A stretch of DNA of 64,000 bases from the NCBI GenBank assembly GCA_016868755.1, contig VGFU01000001.1, forward strand, positions 42,501-106,500, given 5' to 3'. Of this stretch, positions 51,030-58,886 are shown in pieces (within the stretch, counting starts at the first letter, position 1; each line of letters begins with the position of its first letter). The DNA is from Bacteroidota bacterium (GTDB lineage Bacteria > Bacteroidota > Bacteroidia > Flavobacteriales > Schleiferiaceae). The notes below the pieces were generated by a model. The model had not been told where the DNA came from. It saw only the letters and a program-made list of their open reading frames with translations, and made no database searches. A program made the position numbers and the translations under genes.

Positions 51030-51713
51030 TTAGCGGACCGTGACCTTGGTGGTACGCACTCCGCCCGCATGGTAGCTGCGAAGCAGCCACAGTCCCGAGG
51101 TTTCGGGTACACGCACGGCGCCGTTCACCACGGATTCTTCATGCCCGGCCACGCGACCGAGGGCGTCTAGCCATTCCACGCGATGGACATCAGAAGGAAT
51201 TCCGCTCACCCACTGACCCGCAAGAGCAGGCTGGGGAGCCAAGCGAAGTACGGGAAGCATAGATTCCGGCGTCGCCACGTAGCGGTTCATGGCAAAAATT
51301 ACGCGCACTTGAAGGCTGTCGTTGGCATCAGCCACGTTTACAAAGGTGTACCAAATGCTGTCTTGACCGTTAGCCGACGTATCGCGCACATAGGCATAAC
51401 CTGAAAAGTCGTTGGCTATTCCGTTGGGGGCGATGGTCACCGTACCCTGACTTTGGTTGGCCCAGGTCGGATAGCACAAATCCCAACAGAAATAGTTGGA
51501 ATCCAGGATTCCGGTGGCCCCAACCTTACGACGGATAACGCGGTAGTCCTTTGTCGAGGACGAAGTATTCTTAACGGAAATATGGGCCGTGGCTTGCGTC
51601 ATGTTGTGGCTGTTTGCGTACGCGACGCTATCCATAGAAGTTACCACCAAACTCTGGGCGCGCAGGGCAATGCACCCGAAGGTCGCCACAAGGAAAAACA
51701 CGATTTTTTGCAT
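51030..51713 (-). CDS. Secreted protein with T9SS type A-like C-terminus
   Basis: The 227-residue product has a signal peptide (MQKIVFFLVATFGCIALRAQ) and a beta-rich central domain with KDYRVIRRKVGATG and SNYFCWDLCYPTWANQSQGTV. The C-terminal 75 residues (LAPQPALAGQWVSG ... VEWLDALGRVAGHEES ... RTTKVTVR) follow the T9SS type A sorting-domain pattern, with PQP in place of the usual PNP. The central domain resembles small Bacteroidota proteins of unknown role. A -7-like box (TACCTTTA) lies 4 nt before the ATG. The upstream in-frame extension would have no signal peptide and is rejected. Confidence 0.75.
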   Translation of the reverse strand: MQKIVFFLVATFGCIALRAQSLVVTSMDSVAYANSHNMTQATAHISVKNTSSSTKDYRVIRRKVGATGILDSNYFCWDLCYPTWANQSQGTVTIAPNGIANDFSGYAYVRDTSANGQDSIWYTFVNVADANDSLQVRVIFAMNRYVATPESMLPVLRLAPQPALAGQWVSGIPSDVHRVEWLDALGRVAGHEESVVNGAVRVPETSGLWLLRSYHAGGVRTTKVTVR

Positions 51714-51717
51714 TGGG

Positions 51718-51725
51718 TAAAGGTA
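51718..51725 (-). promoter_or_regulatory. Possible -7 box of the leftward secreted-protein gene
   Basis: TACCTTTA on the minus strand differs from TAnnTTTG at the last base and ends 4 nt before the ATG at 51713. No comparable box was found for the divergent gene at 51818 in the same 104-base gap. Confidence 0.35.
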
Positions 51726-51817
51726 ATTCGTTGCGAAGTCCGCACCCAAACATCGGAGCGCATTCATTTTTTGCGTAGTTTTCGCCCTCTTAAAACCCTT
51801 TTATTCAACGCTAATTC

Positions 51818-53743
51818 ATGAAGCACCTTACCCTAACCGCCCTAGCGGGATTGCTTAGCTTGAGCGCCTTTGGCCAAAACCGCTTGGTTCTGGTTGAGCA
51901 CTTCACTCAAGCTTCTTGCGGACCCTGCGCATCGCAAAACCCCGCGCTAAAGGTTACCCTTGACGCGAACTCGACCAAAGTGGTCGCTCTGAAGTACCAA
52001 ACCAGCTGGCCGGGTGTCGACCCCATGAATGCCGCTAACCCTACCGAGGCCGCAGCGCGCGTTCAATACTACAACGTTACGGGTGTGCCCAACTCGGTAA
52101 TGGACGGCAGCGGTCCCGGATCTCCCGGCACCATCGTTACCGCAACGACGATTAACAACCGCTACAACACGGCGGCTCCGTTGAACCTCACGGCCAGCCA
52201 CCAGTGGACCGCCAACTACGATTCTATTCAGATCGGCGTATTCGTAGCCAACGCAGGAACCACCACGGTTTCTTCAGGTTCTTCCGGTTCGTTGAAGCTC
52301 CATGTAGCGCTGATCGAAGAGGAGATCAACTACCCTTCTGCTCCCGGATCGAACGGTGAAAAAGACTTCTACCAAGTAATGCGTAAAATGGTTCCCGACG
52401 CCAACGGCACGACCATGGCCGACAGCTGGACGGCAGGGCAAACCCAAATGTTCATGTTTAAAATCAAGGCTCCCGCCTACTTGGCCAACCTGAATAAAGT
52501 TGCCGTGGTCGCCTTCATTCAAGACAACAGCAACAAGTCGGTCCTTAATGCCGCGCGCACTACGCCCCAAACGATTGCTGGCTTGCCCGACATCGGCTTG
52601 AACGCCTTCACTGCTTCAACGGCCGGACTTTGCAATGGCGCTACTACTCCGTCAATTACAATTAAAAACGAGGGTAGCATCGCAATCACCTCAGCAACGG
52701 TGAGCTACACCGTTAATGGAGGCACTCCAGTCTCTCAAAACTGGACCGGAAACCTTGCTGCTGGTGCAACTGCCGTGTTGAACTTCCCCCAAGTGACGCT
52801 TCCTGCCGGCACCAACTCCCTCGTGGGTTCGGTCAGCGCACCGAACGGAACGGGTGACGTGAACGGCATGAACAACATGTCAGCTCCCTTGATTGCCGCC
52901 GTAATTAGCAATACGCCGACCCCCGCTCCATTTGCCGAGGGCATGGAAAGCACCAATTTCAATGCGATTCCCGCAGGCCATGTACTACTATACAATACAC
53001 CGAGCAAGCCTTTGGTAACGGTTGTTTCTAAGGCCAACGTCAACGGACTTACCTGGGAACTCGGCGGCTACGGCCAATCAGCTAAGTCACTGATGGTAGA
53101 CTTCTTCACGATGCAGTCAAGTGCACAAGCCAGCATCATCACTCCGAAGGTGGGTGGTGTTACGGCCAACCACAAGCTGTACTTCAACCACGCCTATGCT
53201 TCGTACGCCGGTGAGGCCGACGGACTGAAAGTCTTCGTTTCATCGAACTGCGGAAGCACCTGGACCAACGTGTTTGACAAGTCAGGCTCGGCACTCGCTA
53301 CGGCCGCTAACTCGACGAGCCGTTTCTTCCCGCAGCCTACCCAGTGGTACCCCAACACGATTAGCCTTGCCCAGTTTGCTGGCCAAGACATTATTGTAAA
53401 GTTTGAGTGCAACTCGGCCTACGGAAACAACTTGTGGCTCGACAACATCTGGGTAAGCACCAGCGCCCTCGGCGAAGAAGAGGAGCTGATGGCTGAAGCC
53501 CGTGTGTACCCGAACCCTGCCCGTGACGCGGTAAAGGTGGCCCTCCAGGCCGCCGAGGCCGGTGATGCGGTAGTTGAGGTCTACAACCTGAACGGTCAGC
53601 GCGTCATCTCCCAAAGCGTTACGCTCGAGGCCGGCGCCCAGGAGCTGAACTTCAACGTCGCCGATCTGGCCAACGGAGTGTACACGGTGAAGATCGCGCT
53701 CAGCGATCGCATCGAAACGCTTCGCTTCACGGTGCAGCACTAA
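51818..53743 (+). CDS. Omp28-like thioredoxin-fold protein with T9SS type A sorting domain
   Basis: The 641-residue protein has a signal peptide ending at FGQ. The Omp28-like domain follows: LVLVEHFTQASCGPCASQNPALK (Cys34/Cys37, a CGPC motif) and GVPNSVMDGSG (about 20-250). CARDB-like (about 255-360) and choice-of-anchor J/MAM-like (about 365-550) beta domains come next, the latter with TPKVGGVTANHKLYFNHAYASY. The T9SS type A sorting domain (about 565-641) has ARVYPNPARDAVKVAL and YNLNGQRVISQ. It is therefore predicted to be exported and attached to the cell surface. The CGPC motif is the same as in thioredoxin, suggesting disulfide exchange; the substrate is unknown. A strong terminator follows it. 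Confidence 0.9.
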   Translation: MKHLTLTALAGLLSLSAFGQNRLVLVEHFTQASCGPCASQNPALKVTLDANSTKVVALKYQTSWPGVDPMNAANPTEAAARVQYYNVTGVPNSVMDGSGPGSPGTIVTATTINNRYNTAAPLNLTASHQWTANYDSIQIGVFVANAGTTTVSSGSSGSLKLHVALIEEEINYPSAPGSNGEKDFYQVMRKMVPDANGTTMADSWTAGQTQMFMFKIKAPAYLANLNKVAVVAFIQDNSNKSVLNAARTTPQTIAGLPDIGLNAFTASTAGLCNGATTPSITIKNEGSIAITSATVSYTVNGGTPVSQNWTGNLAAGATAVLNFPQVTLPAGTNSLVGSVSAPNGTGDVNGMNNMSAPLIAAVISNTPTPAPFAEGMESTNFNAIPAGHVLLYNTPSKPLVTVVSKANVNGLTWELGGYGQSAKSLMVDFFTMQSSAQASIITPKVGGVTANHKLYFNHAYASYAGEADGLKVFVSSNCGSTWTNVFDKSGSALATAANSTSRFFPQPTQWYPNTISLAQFAGQDIIVKFECNSAYGNNLWLDNIWVSTSALGEEEELMAEARVYPNPARDAVKVALQAAEAGDAVVEVYNLNGQRVISQSVTLEAGAQELNFNVADLANGVYTVKIALSDRIETLRFTVQH

Positions 53744-53767
53744 TTCCGAACGGAGTTCGGTGGGAAC

Positions 53768-53800
53768 GCGCCCAGGCCTTGTGGCCTGGGCGCTTCTTTT
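53768..53800 (+). terminator. Rho-independent terminator after the Omp28-like T9SS gene
   Basis: GCGCCCAGGCC pairs with GGCCTGGGCGC, a perfect 11-bp stem with loop TTGT, followed by TTCTTTT. It separates the large secreted protein gene from the thioredoxin-DUF6029-Omp28 operon downstream. Confidence 0.85.
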
Positions 53801-53844
53801 GGTACCTGAACCAACAGGGCTTGGACGAGCCGAACCCCCTAACG

Positions 53845-53851
53845 TACCTTG
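53845..53851 (+). promoter_or_regulatory. -7-like box (TACCTTG) of the thioredoxin-DUF6029-Omp28 operon
   Basis: TACCTTG ends 5 nt before the ATG at 53857, the same seven bases and spacing as at feoA. It follows the strong terminator, so an independent promoter here is expected. Confidence 0.35.
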
Positions 53852-53856
53852 AGGGC

Positions 53857-54336
53857 ATGAAAACCCTTTACACCGCAGCCTTCACTGCCTTATGCCTTGC
53901 GTTGAGCGCCCAGAGCTTGCCGAAGATGGACGTGCAAACCCTCGAAGGGGCTAAAGTTTCGATTTCAAGTCTTCACCAAGAGGGCAAACCCACGATTGTT
54001 AGTTTTTGGGCCACTTGGTGCAAACCCTGCATCAACGAACTCAACGCCATGGCTGAGCACTTCGAGGACCTTCAGAGCGAAACCGGAGTAACGCTGATTG
54101 CGGTAAGTATTGACGATTCACGCACGAGCCCCAAAGTCGCACCCTTCGTGGCGGGTCAGGGATGGGATTACCAAGTAGTGCTCGACCCCAACAGCGACCT
54201 TCGTCGAGCAATGGGCGTGAATAATGTTCCGCACACTTTTTTGCTCAACGGCGCAGGAGAAATTGTCTGGCAAGCAAATAAGTACGTTCCTGGCGAAGAA
54301 GAGGTACTCATATCTGAAGTTCGCAAGTTAAAGTAA
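53857..54336 (+). CDS. TlpA-like periplasmic thioredoxin
   Basis: The 159-residue product has a signal peptide (MKTLYTAAFTALCLALSAQ) and a TlpA/ResA-type thioredoxin fold. Visible motifs are PTIVSFWATWCKPCINELNAM (Cys55/Cys58, WCKPC), TLIAVSIDDSRTSPKVAPFVAGQGWDYQVVLD, the cis-Pro region GVNNVPHTFLLNGAG and a final EVLISEVRKLK. It should act as a periplasmic or membrane-facing thiol-disulfide oxidoreductase. The stop overlaps the start of the DUF6029-like gene (TAATG). The start is set by the signal peptide and the promoter box. Confidence 0.92.
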   Translation: MKTLYTAAFTALCLALSAQSLPKMDVQTLEGAKVSISSLHQEGKPTIVSFWATWCKPCINELNAMAEHFEDLQSETGVTLIAVSIDDSRTSPKVAPFVAGQGWDYQVVLDPNSDLRRAMGVNNVPHTFLLNGAGEIVWQANKYVPGEEEVLISEVRKLK

Positions 54337-56030
54337 TGCGCATGCGTACTACCCTAGTAGCGGGTTTAGCGCTCTCGTTAGGAAGCCTTTCGGCCCAGCA
54401 AGCGAGCACCGAAGCCCTCGGAGGCACCCTTCGTGCGGTAATTCAGCTCGATGCCCAAGCCTATGTTCGCGACACGGTACTTGACCCCCAAGGCGACTAC
54501 TACCCCGACGAAAAAGCTCTCGGACAGGGTTGGGCACTGTTTACCTACGAGCGCGGAAACCTGCGCATGGGAATGCGCTACGAGAACTACCAGCACGCCA
54601 TGCTTGGCTTTCCCACTGGATACCGAGGTGAGGGCATAACGTACCGCTACGCACAGCTTCGGCAAGGGAAGTTTGACTTAACCTTTGGCAACTTTTTTGA
54701 GCAGTTCGGGCAAGGCCTAGTCTTTCGCGCCTACGAAGAGCGTGGATTGGGCCTTGACAACGCCATGGACGGCAGCAGAGTTGTCGCTCGTTTGCCTAAG
54801 GGGATCACTCTCAAGGGTGTTCTTGGGCGGCAACGCGTGTACTTTACAAAAAGCGAGGGGATCCTGCGCGGAACTGACGCTGAATGGGCCCTGCGCGAGG
54901 CACTACCGTTCTTAAACAAGGCTGGAGTCAGCCTGAACCTCGGCGCTAGCTTTGTATCGAAATTCCAGCGCGGATTTGACCCCCTACTCAACTTGCCATC
55001 CAACGTTGGAGCTTGGGCATATCGATTAGGCGCAAACTATAGAGGTTTGGACCTAAAAGCAGAATATGCCTACAAAATCAATGATCCAAATTCCGATAAC
55101 GGGTACATCTACAAACCAGGCGAAGCCTTTATCGCTACGGCTACCTACAGCAAAAAAGGTCTGGGTTTCCTAGCGACGGTAAAGCGAATTGACAACTTCA
55201 GCTTTCGCTCTGACCGAAACGCGCAGCAATTTGATGCGCTGATCAACTTCATACCGCCCACAGGCAATTTGCACACCTATGCCCTGCCAGCCCTCTACCC
55301 CTACGCTACCCAAATCAATGGCGAAATGGGCTATCAGGTAGACGTGAACTACTTGATTCCGAAAAAGTCCGCGCTTGGAGGCAAGTACGGCACCAAGTTG
55401 GCACTCAGCGTCGCGTCGTCGCAGAGCATTCACCGAGCACCGCTAGAAGACGGGAGTTTCGGCGATAAGGGCACCCAAGGGTACGTGAGCAACGTGCTGA
55501 CTTGGGGCGAAATCCCCTACTTCCGCGACGTTAATTTTAGCATTAGCCGCAAGTTCAGTTCGAAGTATAAATCGCAATTGACCGCATACCGCTTGGGCTA
55601 CAACAAATCAGTACTTGCTGATGGACTCAATGACTACGCGATTCTTGCGGCGCCCGACAGCGACAGTATGATTGTGGTTCCGGCCATGGTTTGGGAGCAG
55701 CAATTTGCGCTACCTAATCACCAAACTCTACGCACTGAACTGCAATGGTCGGGAGGTCAAGGGTTTCGCGGTGCCATGGCCATGTTCCTCGCCGAATACA
55801 CCCTTTCAGAGTCTTGGGTAGTTGCCGTCCAAGACATTTATAATTATGGCAATCCCTCGGAGTCACGCCGAATTCACTATCCATTGCTCTCAGTTGTTCA
55901 TTTCGACGGTCCCACCCGTGTGCAGCTCGGATACGGCCGCCAGCAGCAGGGCATTTTCTGTGTGGGAGGTGTGTGCCGCGTGGTTCCCCCGTCAAACGGC
56001 CTCAGTTTATCGCTTACGACTCAATTCTGA
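54336..56030 (+). CDS. Probable outer-membrane protein of the DUF6029 type
   Basis: The 564-residue protein has a signal peptide (MRMRTTLVAGLALSLGSLSAQ) and a beta-strand-rich body. Examples are LRAVIQLDAQAYVRDT, LGQGWALFTYERGNLRMGMRYENYQHAML, YRYAQLRQGKFDLTFGNFFEQFGQG and FIATATYSKKGLGFLATVKR. It ends with GLSLSLTTQF, a typical barrel terminus. It resembles proteins annotated as DUF6029 in Bacteroidota; this is recognition by pattern, not by search. There are few Cys residues. It sits between a TlpA-like thioredoxin and an Omp28-like lipoprotein with 1-nt overlaps on both sides, so the three are surely one operon. The role is unknown. Confidence 0.75.
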   Translation: MRMRTTLVAGLALSLGSLSAQQASTEALGGTLRAVIQLDAQAYVRDTVLDPQGDYYPDEKALGQGWALFTYERGNLRMGMRYENYQHAMLGFPTGYRGEGITYRYAQLRQGKFDLTFGNFFEQFGQGLVFRAYEERGLGLDNAMDGSRVVARLPKGITLKGVLGRQRVYFTKSEGILRGTDAEWALREALPFLNKAGVSLNLGASFVSKFQRGFDPLLNLPSNVGAWAYRLGANYRGLDLKAEYAYKINDPNSDNGYIYKPGEAFIATATYSKKGLGFLATVKRIDNFSFRSDRNAQQFDALINFIPPTGNLHTYALPALYPYATQINGEMGYQVDVNYLIPKKSALGGKYGTKLALSVASSQSIHRAPLEDGSFGDKGTQGYVSNVLTWGEIPYFRDVNFSISRKFSSKYKSQLTAYRLGYNKSVLADGLNDYAILAAPDSDSMIVVPAMVWEQQFALPNHQTLRTELQWSGGQGFRGAMAMFLAEYTLSESWVVAVQDIYNYGNPSESRRIHYPLLSVVHFDGPTRVQLGYGRQQQGIFCVGGVCRVVPPSNGLSLSLTTQF

Positions 56031-56878
56031 TGCGGAATACTGTTTTGCTCTTCATCGCCGCCGCGACCTTCGCAGCCTGCGACTACATTGACCAACCATT
56101 CCGCAACCCCGGTGGAGGTGGAACCGGAACCGCTAATGGCGACACCGTAATCCAAACCGAGCGGGCCGTTTTGGTGGAAGATTTCACGGGCCACCAGTGC
56201 AAGAACTGCCCGAAGGCATCCAAGGTGCTCAAGCAGCTTGACAGCTTGTACGGTCCATCGAAGGTGGTTGGCTTGGCCATTCACGCTGGACCCGCAAACT
56301 TTACCGCCACGTCGGCAGAATACCCCACCGACTTCACCACCGCCGACGGCGACGACCTGGCTGACGTGTTTGGGGTTTTTGCGCTTCCCTTGGGTATGGT
56401 GAACCGACTGGACTTTCCGACCAACACCCACCTCAAATCCTACAGTTCGTGGGGAGGGCTTGCGGCCACGCAGCTTGCCCAGTCCCCCGAGGTGCTTTTT
56501 AGCGCATTTAGTGGATTTGATAGCACCTCGCGCGTCGCCACCTTGCGCCTCGAAGTACGGTCTCAAGTGGCCCAGGCTAACGCCGTGGGTGTAGCGGTTT
56601 ACCTCAAAGAGTCGGGCATCGTGTCGCCCCAGCTCATGCCCGACCAAACCCGGGACACGAACTACGTGCACTACAACGTCTTTCGCCGCGCTCCTTGGGG
56701 TCCCTTTGGCCAAGAAGTTTGGGCAGCAGGGGCGGCTACAAGCACGGCCACAGCCACTCTAGACGCGTCGACCACGCTTGAGGCAAGCTGGAACGCCCGT
56801 CACATGAAGTGGGTGGCCATCGCCTTCGACAAAGCCACCAACCGCGTGCTGCAGGCCGTTCAGATCGACGTCAAGTAG
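56030..56878 (+). CDS. Omp28-like lipoprotein with thioredoxin-type CKNC motif
   Basis: The 282-residue product has a lipoprotein signal with lipobox FAAC (Cys17) and a short Gly-rich linker. The thioredoxin-like domain follows: RAVLVEDFTGHQCKNCPKASKVL (Cys57/Cys60), VVGLAIHAGPANFTATS, DVFGVFALPLGMVNRLDFPT. A beta domain resembling the Omp28 C-terminus ends the protein. It is anchored in a membrane, most likely the outer one. The CKNC pair suggests disulfide or metal chemistry. It overlaps the DUF6029-like gene by 1 nt (TGATG) and the convergent queG by 8 nt. The start at 56030 is fixed by the lipobox signal. Confidence 0.88.
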   Translation: MRNTVLLFIAAATFAACDYIDQPFRNPGGGGTGTANGDTVIQTERAVLVEDFTGHQCKNCPKASKVLKQLDSLYGPSKVVGLAIHAGPANFTATSAEYPTDFTTADGDDLADVFGVFALPLGMVNRLDFPTNTHLKSYSSWGGLAATQLAQSPEVLFSAFSGFDSTSRVATLRLEVRSQVAQANAVGVAVYLKESGIVSPQLMPDQTRDTNYVHYNVFRRAPWGPFGQEVWAAGAATSTATATLDASTTLEASWNARHMKWVAIAFDKATNRVLQAVQIDVK

Positions 56879-57809
56879 GATTGCTCTGACCAAAGGCCGC
56901 CTCGACGTTTCGCTGTATGCGGTCAAGGCCCGTTCGGGCAGCAGCCGACGTTCCAAATGCATCCTGAAAGGCGGCTGTACTTGCGGAACGCCAATCGTCC
57001 AAGCTCCACTCTACCCACCCGCCGGGCGCAAATGCTGGCTCGTGGTGCGGCGTCGAATGCCGGTTCCACGGACAAACCTCCTGGCAGATGTCGCAGCCAA
57101 ATACCCAGGGGTGCAGCGCATCGGCCATTTCGCGCGGAAGCGCTCCGTGCAGCTCAATTGTGGCGTGGCTGATGCAGCGGTTGCTGTCGACTACTTGAGG
57201 CGCAACGATGGCCTGGGTCGGGCAGGCGTCAATGCAGCGCGTGCACGTGCCGCAGTGGTCGGTGACCGGTGCATCGGGAACAAAGGCGTAGTCCACAATG
57301 AGTTCCGCCAAAAAAAAGTAGGACCCCGTGTTCTTTCGCAGCAGCAGGGAATTTTTACCCACCCATCCCAGGCCGCTGCGTTCGGCCCATGCCCGCTCCA
57401 TGACCGGAGCGCTGTCAACAAAGCACCGGGCTTCGAACAAACCAACAGCGGTGCGCAGAGCGTCAAGCAGCTCAAAAAGACGGTCCTTAACCACTCGGTG
57501 GTAGTCCTCACCGTAGGCGTAGCGCGCGACCCGCGGCCGGCCCTCGTCTTCGAGGGCTGAAGGTTCGGGAAAGTAATTGAACGCAAGGCTCACCACCGAC
57601 TGGGCTCCGGGCACCAAAAGCCTTGGGTCCAAACGTTTATCAAAGTGGTTTTCGAGGTAGCGCATACTGCCCTGGAAACCTTGGTTCAGCCAGGCCTCGA
57701 GCTTGGGCGCCTGATCGGCCAAAAATTCAGCCCGGGCAACGCGCGCGTCCATGAAGCCCAAGCGCTGGGCCTCCGACTTGAGTACGGACGTTGCTTCGCC
57801 CGGCGTCAT
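56871..57809 (-). CDS. queG: Epoxyqueuosine reductase QueG
   Basis: QueG performs the last step of queuosine synthesis in tRNA, reducing epoxyqueuosine with cobalamin and two [4Fe-4S] clusters. The 312-residue protein has the catalytic Asp in [25 protein letters not shown]. The ferredoxin-like motifs are [16 protein letters not shown] and [11 protein letters not shown]. Length is normal. Its ATG overlaps the ruvB stop by 4 nt. With the QueD-like gene at 20.6 kb it indicates that the organism makes queuosine. The 3' end overlaps the convergent Omp28-like gene by 8 nt. Confidence 0.95.
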   Translation of the reverse strand: MTPGEATSVLKSEAQRLGFMDARVARAEFLADQAPKLEAWLNQGFQGSMRYLENHFDKRLDPRLLVPGAQSVVSLAFNYFPEPSALEDEGRPRVARYAYGEDYHRVVKDRLFELLDALRTAVGLFEARCFVDSAPVMERAWAERSGLGWVGKNSLLLRKNTGSYFFLAELIVDYAFVPDAPVTDHCGTCTRCIDACPTQAIVAPQVVDSNRCISHATIELHGALPREMADALHPWVFGCDICQEVCPWNRHSTPHHEPAFAPGGWVEWSLDDWRSASTAAFQDAFGTSAAARTGLDRIQRNVEAAFGQSNPT

Positions 57810-58825
57810 GAAAACAAATCGGGGCCACCCGAAGGCGTGCGTCCTAAGTGCTTGTATGCCTTTTCCATGGCCGTGCGGCCACGGGGCGTGCGCGCCAGGT
57901 ACCCTTCCTGAATTAGGTAGGGCTCGTACACCTCTTCGAGCGTCTCGGCCTGCTCGCCTACCGCGGTCGCCAGGGTGCTTAGCCCGACAGGGCCGCCTCG
58001 GAACTTGTCGATCAAGGTCGTCAGGATGCGGTTATCCATTTCGTCCAGGCCGTGGGTGTCCACATCGAGGGCGTCCATTCCGAAGCGGGCCACCTCCACA
58101 TCAATGATGTTCTTGCCCTTTACTTGGGCGAAGTCGCGCAAGCGACGCAGGAGTGCGTTAGCGATGCGGGGCGTACCGCGGCTGCGGCGGGCGACTTCGA
58201 CGGCGGCATCCATTTCGATGCCCACGTTTAAAATACTTGCGGAGCGCTCCACAATGGTCGAAAGCAGCTCCACGCTGTAGTACTCTAGGCGGGCAGCGAT
58301 GCCGAAGCGTGCGCGCAGAGGGGACGTCAACAGTCCGCTTCGCGTAGTGGCGCCGATGAGCGTGAAGGGTTTAAGGCGGATTTGTACCGAGCGAGCTGCG
58401 GGGCCTGACTCCAGCATGATGTCTATTTGGTAGTCCTCCATAGCGCTGTAGAGGTACTCTTCGACCACCGGACTCAAGCGATGAATTTCGTCGATAAAGA
58501 GCACGTCGTTGGCCTCTAAGCTCGTGAGCAACCCGGCGAGATCGCCCGGCTTGTCGAGCACCGGACCGCTGGTCAACTTGAGCGACGACCCCAGTTCCCC
58601 CGCGATAATGTGGGCCAAAGTCGTCTTGCCCAAGCCGGGAGGTCCGTGCAGCAGCACGTGGTCCAGGGCCTCGTCGCGCTGGCGGGCCGCCTGAACAAAA
58701 ACTTTGAGGTTTTCGAGCACTTTGGCCTGACCGGCAAAGTCGTCGAAGCGCGCGGGCCGCAGCCGCTGCTCCGCCTCGCGGTCTTCCATGCCCGCCGTGG
58801 AGGCATCGTGCAAAAAATCCACCAT
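57806..58825 (-). CDS. ruvB: Holliday junction DNA helicase subunit RuvB
   Basis: RuvB is the AAA+ hexameric motor of branch migration. The 339-residue protein has [19 protein letters not shown] and Walker [10 protein letters not shown] (about 61-69). Walker B is in [24 protein letters not shown], sensor 1 in [20 protein letters not shown] and the arginine-finger region follows it. The C-terminal winged helix ends [13 protein letters not shown] perfect -7 box lies 4 nt before the ATG. The gene is translationally coupled to queG. It is downstream of ctaD, from which a hairpin separates it. Confidence 0.97.
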   Translation of the reverse strand: MVDFLHDASTAGMEDREAEQRLRPARFDDFAGQAKVLENLKVFVQAARQRDEALDHVLLHGPPGLGKTTLAHIIAGELGSSLKLTSGPVLDKPGDLAGLLTSLEANDVLFIDEIHRLSPVVEEYLYSAMEDYQIDIMLESGPAARSVQIRLKPFTLIGATTRSGLLTSPLRARFGIAARLEYYSVELLSTIVERSASILNVGIEMDAAVEVARRSRGTPRIANALLRRLRDFAQVKGKNIIDVEVARFGMDALDVDTHGLDEMDNRILTTLIDKFRGGPVGLSTLATAVGEQAETLEEVYEPYLIQEGYLARTPRGRTAMEKAYKHLGRTPSGGPDLFS

Positions 58826-58829
58826 GCCA

Positions 58830-58837
58830 CAAATGTA
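58830..58837 (-). promoter_or_regulatory. -7 box of the ruvB-queG operon
   Basis: TACATTTG on the minus strand is an exact TAnnTTTG match, 4 nt before the ruvB ATG. It directly abuts, and shares a base with, the hairpin that follows ctaD. Confidence 0.55.
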
Positions 58838-58869
58838 AACGGCCGCTCGGGGATTCCGGGCGGCCGTTT
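58837..58869 (-). terminator. Hairpin after ctaD, possible terminator
   Basis: AAACGGCCGC pairs with GCGGCCGTTT (10 bp) around a 13-nt loop, placed 17 nt past the ctaD stop. The run after it on the minus strand is ACATTTG rather than a U-tract, so termination would be weak or partial; it then runs into the ruvB -7 box. Confidence 0.5.
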
Positions 58870-58886
58870 GACGAACTTATAAACGC

